The notes under the pieces were generated by a model. That model was not told the DNA's origin. It did no database searches and worked only from the letters and a program-made list of their open reading frames with translations. The position numbers were made by a program, and so were the translations under genes. 64,000 bases of DNA from contig OZ005603.1 in NCBI GenBank assembly GCA_963930655.1, positions 23,698,201-23,762,200 of the forward strand. Reading direction: 5' to 3'. Numbering within the stretch: the stretch's first letter is position 1; each line of letters opens with the position of its first letter. Positions 41,614 through 54,029 of the stretch are shown piece by piece. The DNA is from Myrica gale (Eukaryota > Streptophyta > Magnoliopsida > Fagales > Myricaceae).

Positions 41614-42669
41614 AGCACTAACGCTTAGAATTCAAATATTTAAAAACATTATTCTACATTTAAACCATACAGAGCAGCATTATTGTACGAATGCTGCAAT
41701 TTTGCCTTTGTTTTGGATTTTTGCAACGGGTCTTGCTTCAACGAATGCTGCTTTGATTTCTTTCCATCTTTAAAATTTGACTCTTTTTTGAATTTTCGCC
41801 AACGGTCTTGCTTCAACGGATGCTGCATTGATTACTTTGATTTATTTCTATCTTTAATAGAATCTTTGTTGTGGAAGATCCTCACATAAGGGTGGGTATC
41901 GGAATGAATGGAACCGAAATGACCAATTTCGGTTCCATTCCGGTACGGACTGGAATACAATTTTTTAATCCGATTTTATTCCTGTAAAATACTGGAATGA
42001 AACCGGAACATAACCTGAATTTTCAGAATCAGAATCGAAAATTTTGGTTCGGCATGTGGGTTTTTTTGGACATATATTTTTGGGGCTCTAATGGGTCAAA
42101 AATATTTTTTGGGCCGAATTTTTGGAAGTTTTTTCAGTTATTCATCATAAATTAATAATAGATGTAAACATTCATCCAAAATCTATATTTTAAAAATAAA
42201 TATTAAAGCAAATTTCATATGTTATAGTTTATTTTGAGCCTTATTTTCATAAAAAAAATCGGAATTTTATAATTGCGGTATTTTTTAGTTATTCATCATA
42301 AATTAATAATAAATGTAAAACATTCATCTAAAATTAACATTAAAGTAAAATTGATATGTTATACTTTTTGATACTTATTTTTATTTTATTTTTTAAAAAA
42401 AATTGGAACCGAAAATTCTGGTAATTCCTCAGGAATTTTCGGTTCTAGTTTTGGTTTCGAAAATTCCCAAAAATGACTTCCGATTCTGGTTTCTATATAT
42501 GCCGGAATTGGAACCAGAAGTGGAACCGAAAATTCCGAATCTTGCCAGAATTTTTGCCCGCCATTATCCTCACTATAGTTGTTGTTTTGATTTCCTTTTA
42601 TCTGTGCCTGATCTTGTCGCGGAAGATACTCACCATAATTCCTTGTGCCGAGCTGTGGTACGTTAATAC
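41614..42669 (-). repeat. Copia 3-prime LTR, split by a hAT element
   Basis: The LTR lies on both sides of the hAT insertion at 41886-42565 and continues to the polypurine-like GCAAGAGAG at its minus-strand start. Confidence 0.8.
41886..42565. mobile_element. Non-autonomous hAT inserted in the copia LTR
   Basis: 680 bases flanked by the 8-bp duplication ATCCTCAC (41878-41885 and 42566-42573). Ends AAGGGTGGGTATCGG and the complement of TTTTTGCCCGCCATT form imperfect inverted repeats. Rich in GGAACCGAAA / TTTCGGTTCC words. The other LTR shows the empty site (GATCCTCACAATAG). Confidence 0.85.
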
Positions 42670-43042
42670 TCTCTTGCAAACTGTGCCAGGGTTGGAGGCA
42701 GATTTTGTGCCAAAAATAATGAAGAGCAGCTTTGGACATTGGTTTGGTGAAGATGTATGCAGTTTGATCACCAGTGGAGATATGGCGAGTGATAAACAGG
42801 TTGACTGACATATGCAGAGCACTGAGATTGTCACATAATAGTACTGAAGGATGTAGCATTAGAACTCATAGATCTTTTAGAATGAAAGTCATCCATGTAA
42901 GTTCGGCTGCAGTATTAGCTATGGCTCGATATTCAGCTTCAGTACTTGATCGGGATATTGTATGTTGTTTCTTCGCACACCACGAAATAAGGTTTCACCC
43001 AAGATAAATACAGTAGCCAGTAGTGGAGCGTCTGGTGGTAGG

Positions 43043-43836
43043 TGATGTGAACCTCGCCAAGAATAACGAGACCCAACAACGAATAGGGAATCCAAGATCG
43101 TTCTATGGATAGATTCGAATGGAAACCTCGACCCGTTGTTTATGACAAACAAGAACCTCGGTATAAGGAAGATGCCACAAACGGTGGTAGAAACTCCGTT
43201 TGATAAGTCGAGATGAACGCCACGGGAAATCCCGATAAGTTCGAATTGTTCTTCAAAGAACCAAAGAAAAATGACTCTCACAAGTTTTCAACCAAAATCT
43301 CAAAAATTATTCTCACAAGTTTTCGCCCAAAAGGCCAAATAAATAGACTCGGAACATCCCTCCAAGAATAGGAAACAAAACCCAAAATTTGAAAGAAATT
43401 AAAGGTTCCTAAAAATCTGGCTAAGGAAAAAGATAAATCAGCATTTGAAAAGGAATTCAAAGGCAAATTCAAACATTCCTAAAAATTCATCTAAGGAAAA
43501 GGATAAACTAGCATTTGAGAAAGGAATTCAAATGCAAATCAAATATTCAAAGGAATTCAAATGCAAATTCAAACATTCCTAAAAATTTGGCTAAGGAAAA
43601 GGATAAGTAAGCATTTGAAAGCTCAATGTTGACCGGATTCTTCTAGAACTTGGATCAAGTTTACAAGCCTTTGTTCACGTGGATCTTGTTCAATGGGCCT
43701 CCACGAATTGGCTTGAACCCATGTCTCTTGAATTAGCCCGTTGAGTACCTCTTGAAACTTCTTGGCTCGTGCCCTTGTAACCGGCCCAATGGGGACTTGA
43801 ACTAGATCCTTCGAAGATGTGCCTTGATTTCCATCA
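43043..43836 (-). repeat. Gypsy 3-prime LTR
   Basis: Begins TGATGTGAACCTCGCC and ends GATTTCCATCA on the + strand. Contains about four tandem copies of a ~65-base unit around CTAAGGAAAAGGATAAACTAG (43400-43620). Confidence 0.8.
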
Positions 43837-44823
43837 TTCCCCTCCTCTTGAAAATGATTTGCCCTAAAATCATCACCCACATAAAAAGGGCTTAAATCAG
43901 TAACATTAAAAGTAGCACTTACATTGTACTCACCAGGTAAATCTATCTTGTAAGCGTTGTCATTGATGCGCTCGAGAACTTGGAAACATTCATCTCCTCT
44001 TGGAAGCAATTTGGAACGTCTTTTCGCGGGAAATCTTTCATTCCTCATATGCAGCCAAACCCAATCTTCGGGTTCAAAAACCAACTTGTGACGACCCTTG
44101 TTGGCTTGTTTTGCATATTGCTCCGTTCTTCGCTCAATGTTGAGTCTTGCTTTCTCATGTATCTGCTTCACAAATTCAGCTTTCTTTTTGCCATCTAAAT
44201 TATTATGCTCAGTCAAAGGTAAAGGAGATAAATCCAATGGAGTTAAAGGATTAAACCCATACACAATTTCAAATGATGAAAATTTAGTAGCAGAATGAAC
44301 AGCTCTGTTATAAGCAAACTCAACATGTGGTAAACATTCTTCCCATGTTTTGTTCTTTCTAATGATTGCCCTCAATAAAGTAGACAAAGTCCTATTGACT
44401 ACCTCAGTTTGACCATCAGTTTGTGGATGATAAGTAGTGGAAAATAATAGCATAGTACCTAGCTTGCACAACAAAGTCTTCCAAAAATAGCTCAAGAACT
44501 TAGCATCTCTATCCGAAACAATTGTCCTAGGCATGCCATGTAATCTCACAATCTCTTTAAAGAACAAGTCGACAACATGCAAAGCGTCATCCATTTTTGT
44601 GACATTGAATAAAATGTGCCATCTTAGAAAATCTATCCATAACCACAAAAATTGAATCTCTTCCACGTTTATTCCTAGACAATCCTAACACAAAATCCAT
44701 TGAAATATCAATCCAAGGCTCACTAGGAATTGATAAAGGAGTATAGAAACCGTTGGGTTGCACTTTGGATTTAGCTTGCCTACTGACACGTCTACCACAA
44801 ATTCGTTCAACATCTCGTTTCAT
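43623..44823 (-). pseudogene. Gypsy integrase segment
   Basis: GLPRSEP-like linker ([16 protein letters not shown]), [25 protein letters not shown] and [19 protein letters not shown], the Ty3/gypsy integrase core, then [19 protein letters not shown]. The C-terminal ~70 codons lie inside the 3-prime LTR, a layout known in some plant chromoviruses; no clear chromodomain is seen. Confidence 0.85.
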
Positions 44824-45024
44824 GTGAGGCCAATAGAAGTGTTCCTACAAAATAGTTAAAGTCTTTGCAACTCCAAAATGTCTCATTAAACCCCCACCAT
44901 GTGATTCCTGCACTAATAACTCTCTTAAAGAATAATTAGGCACGCATAGCTTATTCTCTCGAAATAGGAATCCATCAAGCCTAAAGAACTTACCATGTGC
45001 GGTTTTCTCACAAGCCATATATTC

Positions 45025-47203
45025 CTAACAAAATTCGTGGTCATCAGCGTATAAAGTTTTAATAAGCTCAAAACCAAGTAATTTTGCATCAAGTGTGGAA
45101 AGTAATGCATACCTGGGAGAAAGTGTATCAATGACCACATTCTCCTTACCTTGCTTATACCGATAGACGTATGGAAACGTCTCAATGAATTCCACCCAAC
45201 GTGCATATCTTTTGTTTAGCTTGTGTTGGCCCTTCAAGTGTTTCAAGGACTCATGATTGGCGTGAATCACGAACTCCTTAGGCCATAGATAGTGTTGCCA
45301 CGTCTCTAAAGTCTGAACCAATGCATACAACTTTTTATCATAAGTTGGGTAGTATAAGGCTGCCCCGTTAGTTTCTCGCTGAAGTAAGCAATTGGTCGTC
45401 CTTCTTGCATAAGAACGGCGCCTATACCAATACCTGAAGCATCACATTCAACTTCAAACGTTTTAGAAAAGTTAGGTAAAGACAATAAATGGGTGTTAGT
45501 CAACTTCTCTTTGATTAATTGAGACGCCTTCTCTTGTTCTTCTCCCCATCTAAATTCAACGTTCTTTTTTATCACTTCGGTAAGTGGTGTGGCTATGCTA
45601 CTAAATTCCTTCATGAACCTCCGGTAAAAACTTGCAAGTCCATGAAAACTATAAACATTGATTAGACTTGTGGGACTCGACCATTCTTGGATTGCATGTA
45701 CCTTCTCTTCATCCACCTGTATACCTTGTACACTAACAACAAATCCCAGAAATACAAGCTTATCCGTATAAAAAGTACACTTCTTCCTATTAGCAAACAA
45801 CTTTTCATTCCTTAGCACATCTAGAACAGATTTCAAATGTACAACATGATCGTCCATGTTTTTGCTATAAATGAGTATATTATCAAAATAGACAACAACA
45901 AATCTGCCTATAAATGCACGCAAAACATGATTCATAAGTCTCATAAAGGTGCTCAGAGCATTAGTCAAACCAAAAGACATATCTAACCATTGATACAAAC
46001 CATATTTTGTTTTAAAGGTGATTTTCCTTTCATCTCCTTCTTTTATCCTAATTTGATGATAACCACTCTTTAAATCAATCTTAGAAAATATGCAAGAACC
46101 ATGCAGCTCATCTAACATATCATCTAAGCGTGGGATAGGATGAAGATACTTTACTGTTATGTTGTTGATGACTCGGCAATCAACGCACATTCTCCACGTC
46201 CCATCCTTCTTAGGCATAAGTAAAGCCGGAACCGCACATGGGCTCATGCTCTCCTTCACGTGCCCCTTCTCCAACAACTCACTTACCTGCCATTGAACTC
46301 CTTTGTCTCCTCGGGATTGCTCCTATAAGCTGGTCGGTTTGAAATGGTTGCACCGAAAACAAAATCAATTTGATGTCTAATTCCTCGGATTGGAGGTAAC
46401 CCATGTGGTGTATCCTCGTGGAAGACATCCTCGTACTCCTGCAAAAGAGAAACAATAGAACTAAGCAAAGCAAGGTCAAGTTCGTTAGTGTTTAAAAATG
46501 TCTATTTGTACAAAAGTACAATCATTGGCTGATTTGAAAGCATCGCTCGCTTGATCTCACTCACTTTTGCATAGAAATTCTTTTGTTTTCTCTCTGATTT
46601 TCTCTCAATGGCCAAACATTGATTTTATTTTTCTCTCTCCTTTCTCTCGGCCACTCTATGATTTTCTCTCTTTTTCTTTCGATCACTATCTTTCTTTTGC
46701 TCACTCTCTTTCTTTTGTTCTCTCTCTTTTTGCAATCTCACTTGATCCTCGTATACTTGCAGCGGTGTCAATGGTACAAGAGTGATTGATCTCTAATTAA
46801 GTACAAAAGAGTATTTGTTCGTAAAGCCATCATGCTTTACATGTATTTCGAATTGCCATAGACGCCCTAGCAATAAGTGTCCCGCTTGCATCGGTACTAC
46901 ATCACACAACACTTTATCTTCGTACTTACTGATTTGAAAGGCAACTAACACTTGCTTGTTCACCCTTATCTTTCCACTATCATTCAGCCATTGCAACTTG
47001 TACGGCCTAGGGTGCTTCACTATGGGCAATCTCAATTTCTCCACTATAATTGTGCTTGCAACATTAGTACAACTAACACCATCAATAATCACACTACATA
47101 CATTGTCTTTAACGTAGCACACAGTGTGAAAGATGTTCTCCCGCTGTACTTCATCAACTCCTTTTGCTTGCAAGTTCAATGCTCTCCTCGCCACCAATGT
47201 CAA
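45025..47203 (-). pseudogene. Gypsy protease, RT and RNase H segments
   Basis: Protease region at 46793-47203 (VCSVIIDGVSCTNVAS, QAGHLLLGRLWQFE). RT at 45306-46277 with [31 protein letters not shown] and [18 protein letters not shown]. RNase H at 45025-45330. Family assignment is firm; the region is decayed. Confidence 0.85.
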
Positions 47204-47625
47204 TGCATAAGCGGCATGTCCTCAGTGTCGGAAGCTTCATCATCGGTCACAATTTCACCATTGGCTTGCAACACCATGACTTGCTTGTTTGGACATTGAC
47301 TTGCTATGTGGCCCCTGCCTTGACATCTAAAACATTTAATATCACGATTCCTAGAGGTAGAAGCTTCGGTTTTACCTTGAGGAACGTGGCTGGTGGTCGC
47401 AGACTTGGACTTGGGTTTGGGCGTTTGTGGCTTGTCCAGCGACTTGATATGACTCGATTTCCAAGAGGTAGAACTAGAGTTATGGCATGCACGTGTCCCA
47501 CTCACTCTCTTGAGTTGTTGTTCCACTTTGATAGCCAAATGCATCATATCTTCCAATTCCACATAATGCTGCATCTCTACCCTATCGTGCATCTCTCGGT
47601 TTAATCCGAGTAAAAATCTAGCCAT
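47200..47625 (-). pseudogene. Gypsy gag segment with zinc knuckle
   Basis: [20 protein letters not shown] is the conserved gag C-terminal block, followed by [15 protein letters not shown], a CX2CX4HX4C knuckle of the nucleocapsid. Part of the relic at 43043-48234. Confidence 0.85.
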
Positions 47626-47638
47626 TCCACTTTGAACT

Positions 47639-48234
47639 CGAGATGAATGTCACGCGAAATTCCGATAAGTTCGAATAGTTCTTCAAAGAACCAAAGAAAA
47701 ATTACTCTCACAAGTTTTCGCCCAAAAGGCCAAATAAATAGACTTGGAATATCCCTCCAAGAATAGGAAACAAAACCCAAAATTTGCAAGAAATTAAATG
47801 TTCTTAAAAATTTGGCTAAGGAAAAGGATAAATTAGTATTTGAAAAGGAATTCAAATGCAAATTCAAAAATTCCTAAAAATCCGTCTAAGGAAAAGGATA
47901 AACTAGCATTTGAAAAAGGAATTCAAATGAAAATCAAATATTCAAAGGAATTCAAATGGAAATTCAAACATTCCTAAAAATCTGGCTAAGGAAAAGGATA
48001 AGCCGGCATTTGAAAGCTCAATCCTGACTGGATTCTTCTAGAACTTGGATCAAGTTGACAAGCCTTTGTTGTTCATATGGATCTTGTTCAATGGGCCTGC
48101 ACGAATTGGCTTGAGCCCATGCCTCTTGAATTCGCCCGTTGAGTACCTCTTGAAACATTTTGGCTAGTGCCCTTATAACCGGCCCAATGGGGACTTGAAT
48201 TGGATCCTTCGAAGATGTGTCTTGATTTCCATCA
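47639..48234 (-). repeat. Gypsy 5-prime LTR region
   Basis: Matches 43205-43836, including the internal ~65-base repeats and the coding-like segment ([17 protein letters not shown] in one copy, GPVIRALAKMFQEVLNG in this one). Confidence 0.8.
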
Positions 48235-48611
48235 GTAGGAAAACCAGCCCAATCTGCTTCTGAAAAAGCACACAAATCAAGTGTAGTAGCATAAGTGGAA
48301 TTTAAACCCAAGTGAATAGTTTCTTTGACATATCGAAGAATCCGTCAAACCATTTTTAAGTGAGTAACCGTAGGGGCATGCATGAATTGAGATATATAAT
48401 TATCACTAAATTAAAGATCTGGAAGAGTGAGATATTGAAGAGCGCCAACAATTCCTGAAATGTAACTTGGATCCTCTAATAGTATGTCATTAAGTGAATT
48501 TTTTGTTTTTGCTTCTAGTGGTGTACACATGGGCTGACAGTCAGTCATCTTTGTTTTTTTGAGAATGGTAAGAGCATAGTGTGTTTGCGAAAAATGAAGG
48601 CCGTTGGGTGT

Positions 48612-49194
48612 TTAAGAGATTTCAATGCCAAGAAAGTGATGAAGATGACCCAAGTCTTTCATTGCAAATTCACTACTGAGAAGGTGAATGAAACGGGTGA
48701 CCAATTCTGGAGTAGATCCTGTATGTAGCATATAATCTACATAAAGAAGTAAGATTAATGAGCCATGATTAGAGTGAAAAATAAATAAGGATGGATTAGA
48801 ATCCATATTTAAGAAGAAAAGCACTAAAATGATAAAACCAAGCTCGATGTGCTTGTTTTAGGCCATAAAGGGCCACTTGGAGTTTGTAGACGTGCATAGG
48901 ATGTTTCGAATCAACCATTCCTGGTGGTTGGTCCATGTATATGTCTTCAGAGATTAGCCTATGAAGGAATGCATTTTTGACGTCAAGCTGGCGGATGGGC
49001 CATTGTCGAACAAGTGCTATAGTGATAAGCATGCGTATGGTTCCTGGTTTGATGACTAGAGAAAAAGTTTCGGTGTAGTCGATCTCGTCAATTTGATGAT
49101 ATCCCTTTGCAACTAAACGGGCTTTGAGGTGATCTAGTGAGCCATTAGTTTTGAGTTTTGTTTTGTATACCCATTTTGAGCCAATAACATGCAT
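48612..49194 (-). pseudogene. Copia RT segment
   Basis: GSKWVYKTKLKTNGS, KARLVAKGYHQIDEIDY, QLDVKNAFLHRLISEDIYM and ALYGLKQAHRAW mark a Ty1/copia RT. Part of the relic at 41614-52954. Confidence 0.85.
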
Positions 49195-49570
49195 CCCAGG
49201 GGTACGCAGTACAAGTCTCCAAGTCTGATGTTGATGAAAGCTGCAAGTTTCTCATCCTGGCAGTTTTCCAGTCAGGATGAGCTAGTGCCGATTGAACACT
49301 AGAGCTCACGAGGGATTGTCAAGGAATATTTATGATTTGGTGCGTTAGGAGTAGGACGATGGTTTGCGGGTGGCTTGGGTTGTGGCGTTGGATCATCAAA
49401 TATAGTATCCAAAAGTGGGTGCAAGGAGTTGTCTGATGAGCTGGAGGAGACATCATGTTGCGACAACAAAGATTGTGAAAGGGTGTTTGTAGTTGCAAGA
49501 TCGTCGAGCTGCGGTGTGGGAGCATCAAGCTGTGGTGCGTGATATGGTGATATAACAGACGGTAAAGGAC

Positions 49571-50760
49571 TTAGACAGGACGGTTGAGAGGATGAGAGTG
49601 AAGTATCTGTAAGAGGAAGATTGTGAAGAGGATGAGACAACCAAGAATAAAAAATGCTAATGACATGGATGTTGTGAGGGCAATTGTGGTTAGGCGAGAA
49701 GCCTTATATGGAAACACCAATTCATCAAATACCACATGTCGAGAAATATATTTTTTTTGTGGAAGATGAAAACATTTATATCCTTTATGTTTATCGTGGT
49801 AACCAACAAAGATACAAGGAACAATTTTTGGATCAAATTTGTGACAGCGTGTGTTCCATGTGTTTGGAAAGCATTTAGAGCCAAAAATGCGAAGAGATGA
49901 ATAAACAGGATGATTTCCATGCAAAGTAAAGTATGAGGTCCCAAAATTAATTACAAAGGAAGGTAGACGATTGATAAGATATATTGCGGTAGTAAAAGCT
50001 TCTACCCATAAGAACAAAGGGGCACCACAGTGAAAGAGCAGTCATTCCTAATTCACAAATAATTCTATGACATCGTTCAACCATACCTGTTTGCTTAGGA
50101 GTATGTGGACAAGATACCTGATGAATAATGCCAGTTGAGCAAAAATGTGATGACAATTTCGAGTTGAGGAACTCACCTTCATCATCGGAGTGGATTTTTT
50201 TTTTGTTGAATTGCCTGTTAATGAATTTTTCAAAGGCCAAGTATGCATAAAAAAATCAGTTTTCTATTTCAAGTGCTTTTGGATTTGGCTCTCGAATTTA
50301 CTATTGAAAAGGAATGGATGTTAGCAATTGTGCTCCCTAGACCACTACCATGTAGTTAGGTAGGGACAATCAATCTGTAGTGACGGGAATCTAGGAATGA
50401 ATGAGGATCCCTATCAATATAAGAATAAAGAATATATAATCTAGGGGGATGTTTGTTTGCCAAAATATTGGAGAATATTCCCAAAATTTTAGTAATCTTT
50501 ACTTTATTGAGATTTATTGGGGTTTGTGAAAAGTGAAGTGTGTAGGTGTAAAAGTTAAAAATTTTGAAGTTTGTTTGGTTTGTCCGATTTGTTGAGACCC
50601 CAAATATTTGGGGTCTCAAACATGCCCTAGGTATATCAAGAAAAATCGTCTACTAAACCTGCATAATATCTGAAATTTCAATTAGATAAAACTGGAGCAA
50701 GGCCCCACAAATCATAATGAATTTTGTCAAAGATAGCAGAACTTGAGTGTTCAAAACAAG
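49571..50760 (-). pseudogene. Copia integrase segments with MITE insertion
   Basis: FCSTGIIHQVSCPHTPKQTG, the integrase core, and FWVEA-like AFTTAIYLINRLPS; the more N-terminal integrase piece lies at 50640-50760, on the other side of a MITE-bearing insert. Part of the relic at 41614-52954. Confidence 0.8.
50441..50630. mobile_element. MITE in the copia integrase region
   Basis: 190 bases with ends CTAGGGGGATGTTTG and the complement of CAAACATGCCCTAG. An internal palindrome ACCCCAAATATTTGGGGT lies near the right end. The target duplication is unclear. Confidence 0.6.
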
Positions 50761-50778
50761 AAAAGGGCAATCTACTAG

Positions 50779-51162
50779 AGCATGTTCGGTTTCATAAAAA
50801 AAATGAGGATTTGAATCCTCTTTCATTATGTTCGGTAAGAAACCGAAGGAAAAGGAGGATTCTACTCCCCCTCCCCTGCAGTCCCCTGCCCCCATGTCCC
50901 CAACCTGTCTCCCGCGACTTTGATTGTTTTTTTTGTCTTTTAGTGATTATTTTATTTTATTTTTTAAAAATATATTTTAAATATTCTATTTTTAATAAAA
51001 AAATAAATAAATTTAAAATATAAAATAAACAACTTTAAACATCATCATTACTTTTTTACACCTCAACAACTTTTACACAAACACCAATACAACTTTATCA
51101 TCACCTAAAAATTCACAAAATTCTCCAAATCCTACAAAAACCTTCAAAACGAACATCACCAC
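50779..51162. mobile_element. Probable MITE in the copia pre-integrase region
   Basis: Interrupts the copia reading between 50760 and 51200. Ends GCATGTTCGGTTT and the complement of AAAACGAACATC are weakly inverted. Interior A/T-rich. Confidence 0.4.
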
Positions 51163-51217
51163 AGCTTTTCTAATTGAAAACTATCACAAAGATGCAAACT
51201 TATTGACTTCTAAAACA

Positions 51218-52550
51218 TCAATTAATCCCTTTATTTTTCAATAATTGTAAAGTAGACAGCTGTGGATGTCCTAAACGCTGATGCCAAACTTTTGTTGAAC
51301 CAGATTTGAAACGGTGAGAAAAATGTAATTCGGGTGAATTAGAGAAAACATATAGATCACCCTTGCGCCTCCCTGTCATCACCGGTTGACCTGTTTCCCT
51401 TTCCTTAACACAAAACCCAACATTAGAGAATTCCCAGTTCAATGGAAATTGATAAGTTAATTTGCTTGTAGGTAATAAATTTTTTTGCCAAATTTGGAAC
51501 GAAAAGTACATTCGTAAGTGGTAAAGCAGTAGACTTTTGTTTTATAGAAGTGTCACCAATACCATGAATGGGCAGAGAAGATCCATCACCAATAAGAACC
51601 AAGTCAAATCTCAAGTATTTGCGAAAATTTGTTAACTTGTCTGAATTACCTGTCAAGTGATTGGAAGCGTCGGTGTCAGTTGTCCATTCAGTATCGGGGA
51701 TAATGTTGTCCAATGTAAGAGTTGTGAGAGCTTGAGGGATCTCCTCATGCTATGTGGGCTTCTTTGGTACCTATCAACAAATCTTTGTGATATGACCGTT
51801 CGTTCCACAGTACTGGCATCTTTTTTCGTGATACATATCCTGTTTAGTAGAGGTTATGCGGCGTTCATTAGGGGGTGGAGGGCGACGTTGTGTGGTGTGA
51901 AATGTAATATTATCCAAATGATCTCGACAGTTGTTATGCGCCTGGAATCCATAACCCGAGGACGTGAATTGATGTGGGTATCGGCAGAATATGATGGACG
52001 TGGAGGTTTCAACATAGTACTAGTGAATGTCTCATACTAAGGACTAAGACTAGTGAGAAGCGAAAAAACTTTTTCTCTGTTAGAGATAATTTTCCTGATG
52101 GCTGCAAGGCTATCACATAAGCCTTTGAAAAGACGAATATGTTTTCCAATAGTTTTGTCATCATCTTTATGAAGATAAGTCACTTGTTGTAATGTAAATT
52201 CACATTCTTGTGAATCTTGTGCATATGCATCTGTGAGAGCATCCCATACGGATCGAGCTATATCTAAGCCAACAACGAGTCCGAGAGCTTCTTCAAAGAG
52301 TGTCATAATGATCCACCCTCGAAGAAGGTGATCAGACTTTCGCCAGGCGATGAATTCAGTTGTCAGTTTTGGGGTGGAGCTTTCTATATCTAGGTTTGAG
52401 TTTGGGGGGAGTTGGGTCTTCATCAGTGAGATGACCGACTAGTTCTTGACTTTTCGCAAGAGAGAGAGCTTGTGCACGCCACAAGGGATAATTGGTGGGG
52501 GTGAGCTTGAGGGTAATGAAATTTCCAACGGTAAGAGATAGAGAAGCCAT
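51218..52550 (-). pseudogene. Copia gag, protease and pre-integrase segments
   Basis: Gag: GNFITLKLTPTNYPLWRAQA and DHLLRGWIIMTLFEEALGLV, typical UBN2-type copia gag. Protease region: WTTDTDASNHLTGN. Pre-integrase: VWHQRLGHPQLSTLQLLKN. Part of the relic at 41614-52954. Confidence 0.85.
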
Positions 52551-52593
52551 GGAGGTTGAGGCGCCAAGTGCTCACAAAGGCTCTGATATCGAA

Positions 52594-52954
52594 AGCACTA
52601 ACGCTTAGAATTCAAATGTTTAAAAACATACAGTGCAACACTATTCTAAAGAAGTTTTTTAATTGCGGCAATTTTGCCTCTGTTTTGGATTTTTGAAATG
52701 AGTCTTGCTTCAACGGATGCTGCTTTGATTTCTTTCCATCTTTAAACTTTTACTCTTTTTTTATTTTTCACCAACGGTCTTGCTTCAACAGATACTGCAT
52801 CGATTACTTTGATTTCTTTCTATCCTTAATTGAAGCTTTTTTGCGGAAGATCCTCACAATAGTTGTTGTTTTGATGTCTTTTTATCTTTGGCTAATCTTG
52901 TTGCGAAAGATTCTCACCATAATTCCTTGTGCCAAACTATGGTGCGTTAATACA
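52594..52954 (-). repeat. Copia 5-prime LTR
   Basis: Shares its whole length with 41614-42669 once the hAT insert there is set aside (GCACTAACGCTTAGAATTCAAA, TTGCTTCAACGGATGCTGC, ACCATAATTCCTTGTGCC). The two LTRs differ at many positions by eye, so the element is old. Confidence 0.8.
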
Positions 52955-53499
52955 TAATGATGAATCAAAATTCATCATTTTGGTAGAGAAAATTCTCCAA
53001 CCAAATTTTGCGAAGATGTTCATTTTTCGCCATAAATATCTTTGCTCTTGTTTCGTTGTTTGTCAAATATTCAAATGTTTATGCCAACAGATCCCTTCAA
53101 ATCCTTCTATCTACATAATTTATGCATATATATCATTGATATAAGCACCAACTGCCATTTTTTCACAAGAGCTATTGCAACTTGCTCAATTTTACCTCCC
53201 AGAATCACATAACTAATTACATATTTATCACTTGCCATTTTGCTTCTTTTTTTATGAGATCACTTAAATGAAGATGCTAGTTGCTTCCCTTTTGATGCAT
53301 ATTCAAAGTCAATATTCAAATTACAACCAATGTCATCTCATCAAACATTTCGATTTTCTTGTTTAAATATTGCTCGTGCTTTGTAAAAGCCTATAAAAAA
53401 GAAACAAAAGTACATATAAGATTATTATTACATTTTGACAATATCAAAATATGAAGAATGTTTCAAAATGACTGTAACACATATTGAATGAGAAATATT

Positions 53500-53660
53500 T
53501 CCGTTATTTCTTCTTCTTACACCTCATTTGTGCATGTAATCTTCTTTAGATTATCATCCCATGCAAATCCACTTTTTTTTGTTAATAATTGCTTAGATGA
53601 TGCTCTAACTGGCTTTGATAGTTCATAGATGATTGTCCGCGTGATTCGCTTGACATTCAA
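53500..53660 (-). pseudogene. Harbinger ORF1 (Myb/SANT-like) fragment
   Basis: The minus strand encodes SGFAWDDNLKKITCTNEV, matching the SGFGWDDxxKxxTCxxEV block of plant Myb/SANT-like (Myb_DNA-bind_3) proteins that accompany PIF/Harbinger nucleases. Surrounding frames are interrupted. Confidence 0.65.
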
Positions 53661-54029
53661 CCCCATATTTTTTGGTGATAGCTTGGGCTACATGACTAAA
53701 TGATCTGAGTTTAAATGTACTCGATGGCTTGTTTTTTTTTCAGTGCCTCCTCGTCAACAAGGATTTCTAGTAGTAAATTTGACATAGACTTTGACCACCT
53801 AAATTGTTTGCCTTTCCCCATTTCTTTGATAGTCACACTAAAAGCAGTTATAACTACTACAAACTCATATAACTATACAAATGTGCATGTACTTTATGGA
53901 AAAAAATAGTAGGAATAAAATATTGCATATCATGAGCCAAAACATAATCAACTAAAAAAGCTAAAATAAAATAAAAAATACAAATCTCCCCTAGATCTGT
54001 AATATTCTTCCCACATTGCATAAGTTATC

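Larger units (their letters stand above)
43043..48234 (-). mobile_element. Ty3/gypsy retrotransposon relic nested in the copia element
   Basis: Flanked by the 5-bp duplication GTAGG (43038-43042 and 48235-48239), with TGATG and CCATCA at the outer edges. The copia RNase H reading is interrupted exactly here. Parts on the minus strand: gag with zinc knuckle, protease, RT, RNase H and integrase, between LTR copies at 43043-43836 and 47639-48234. The pol reading runs into the 3-prime LTR. Broken, with several breaks; the LTR copies agree at most but clearly not all positions, suggesting moderate age and a younger date than the host copia element. Confidence 0.9.
41614..52954 (-). mobile_element. 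Ty1/copia retrotransposon relic with nested insertions
   Basis: Minus-strand element with two LTRs (52594-52954 and 41614-42669). Between them, from high to low coordinates, are gag (52037-52550), protease region (51423-51713), pre-integrase (51218-51511, HQRLGHPQLSTLQ), integrase (49571-50760), RT (48612-49194) and RNase H (48236-48311 and 42670-43037). The primer site (rc of 52577-52590) matches initiator tRNA-Met except for its first bases. It is broken in many places and carries a hAT, a gypsy element and two MITEs. Confidence 0.85.
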
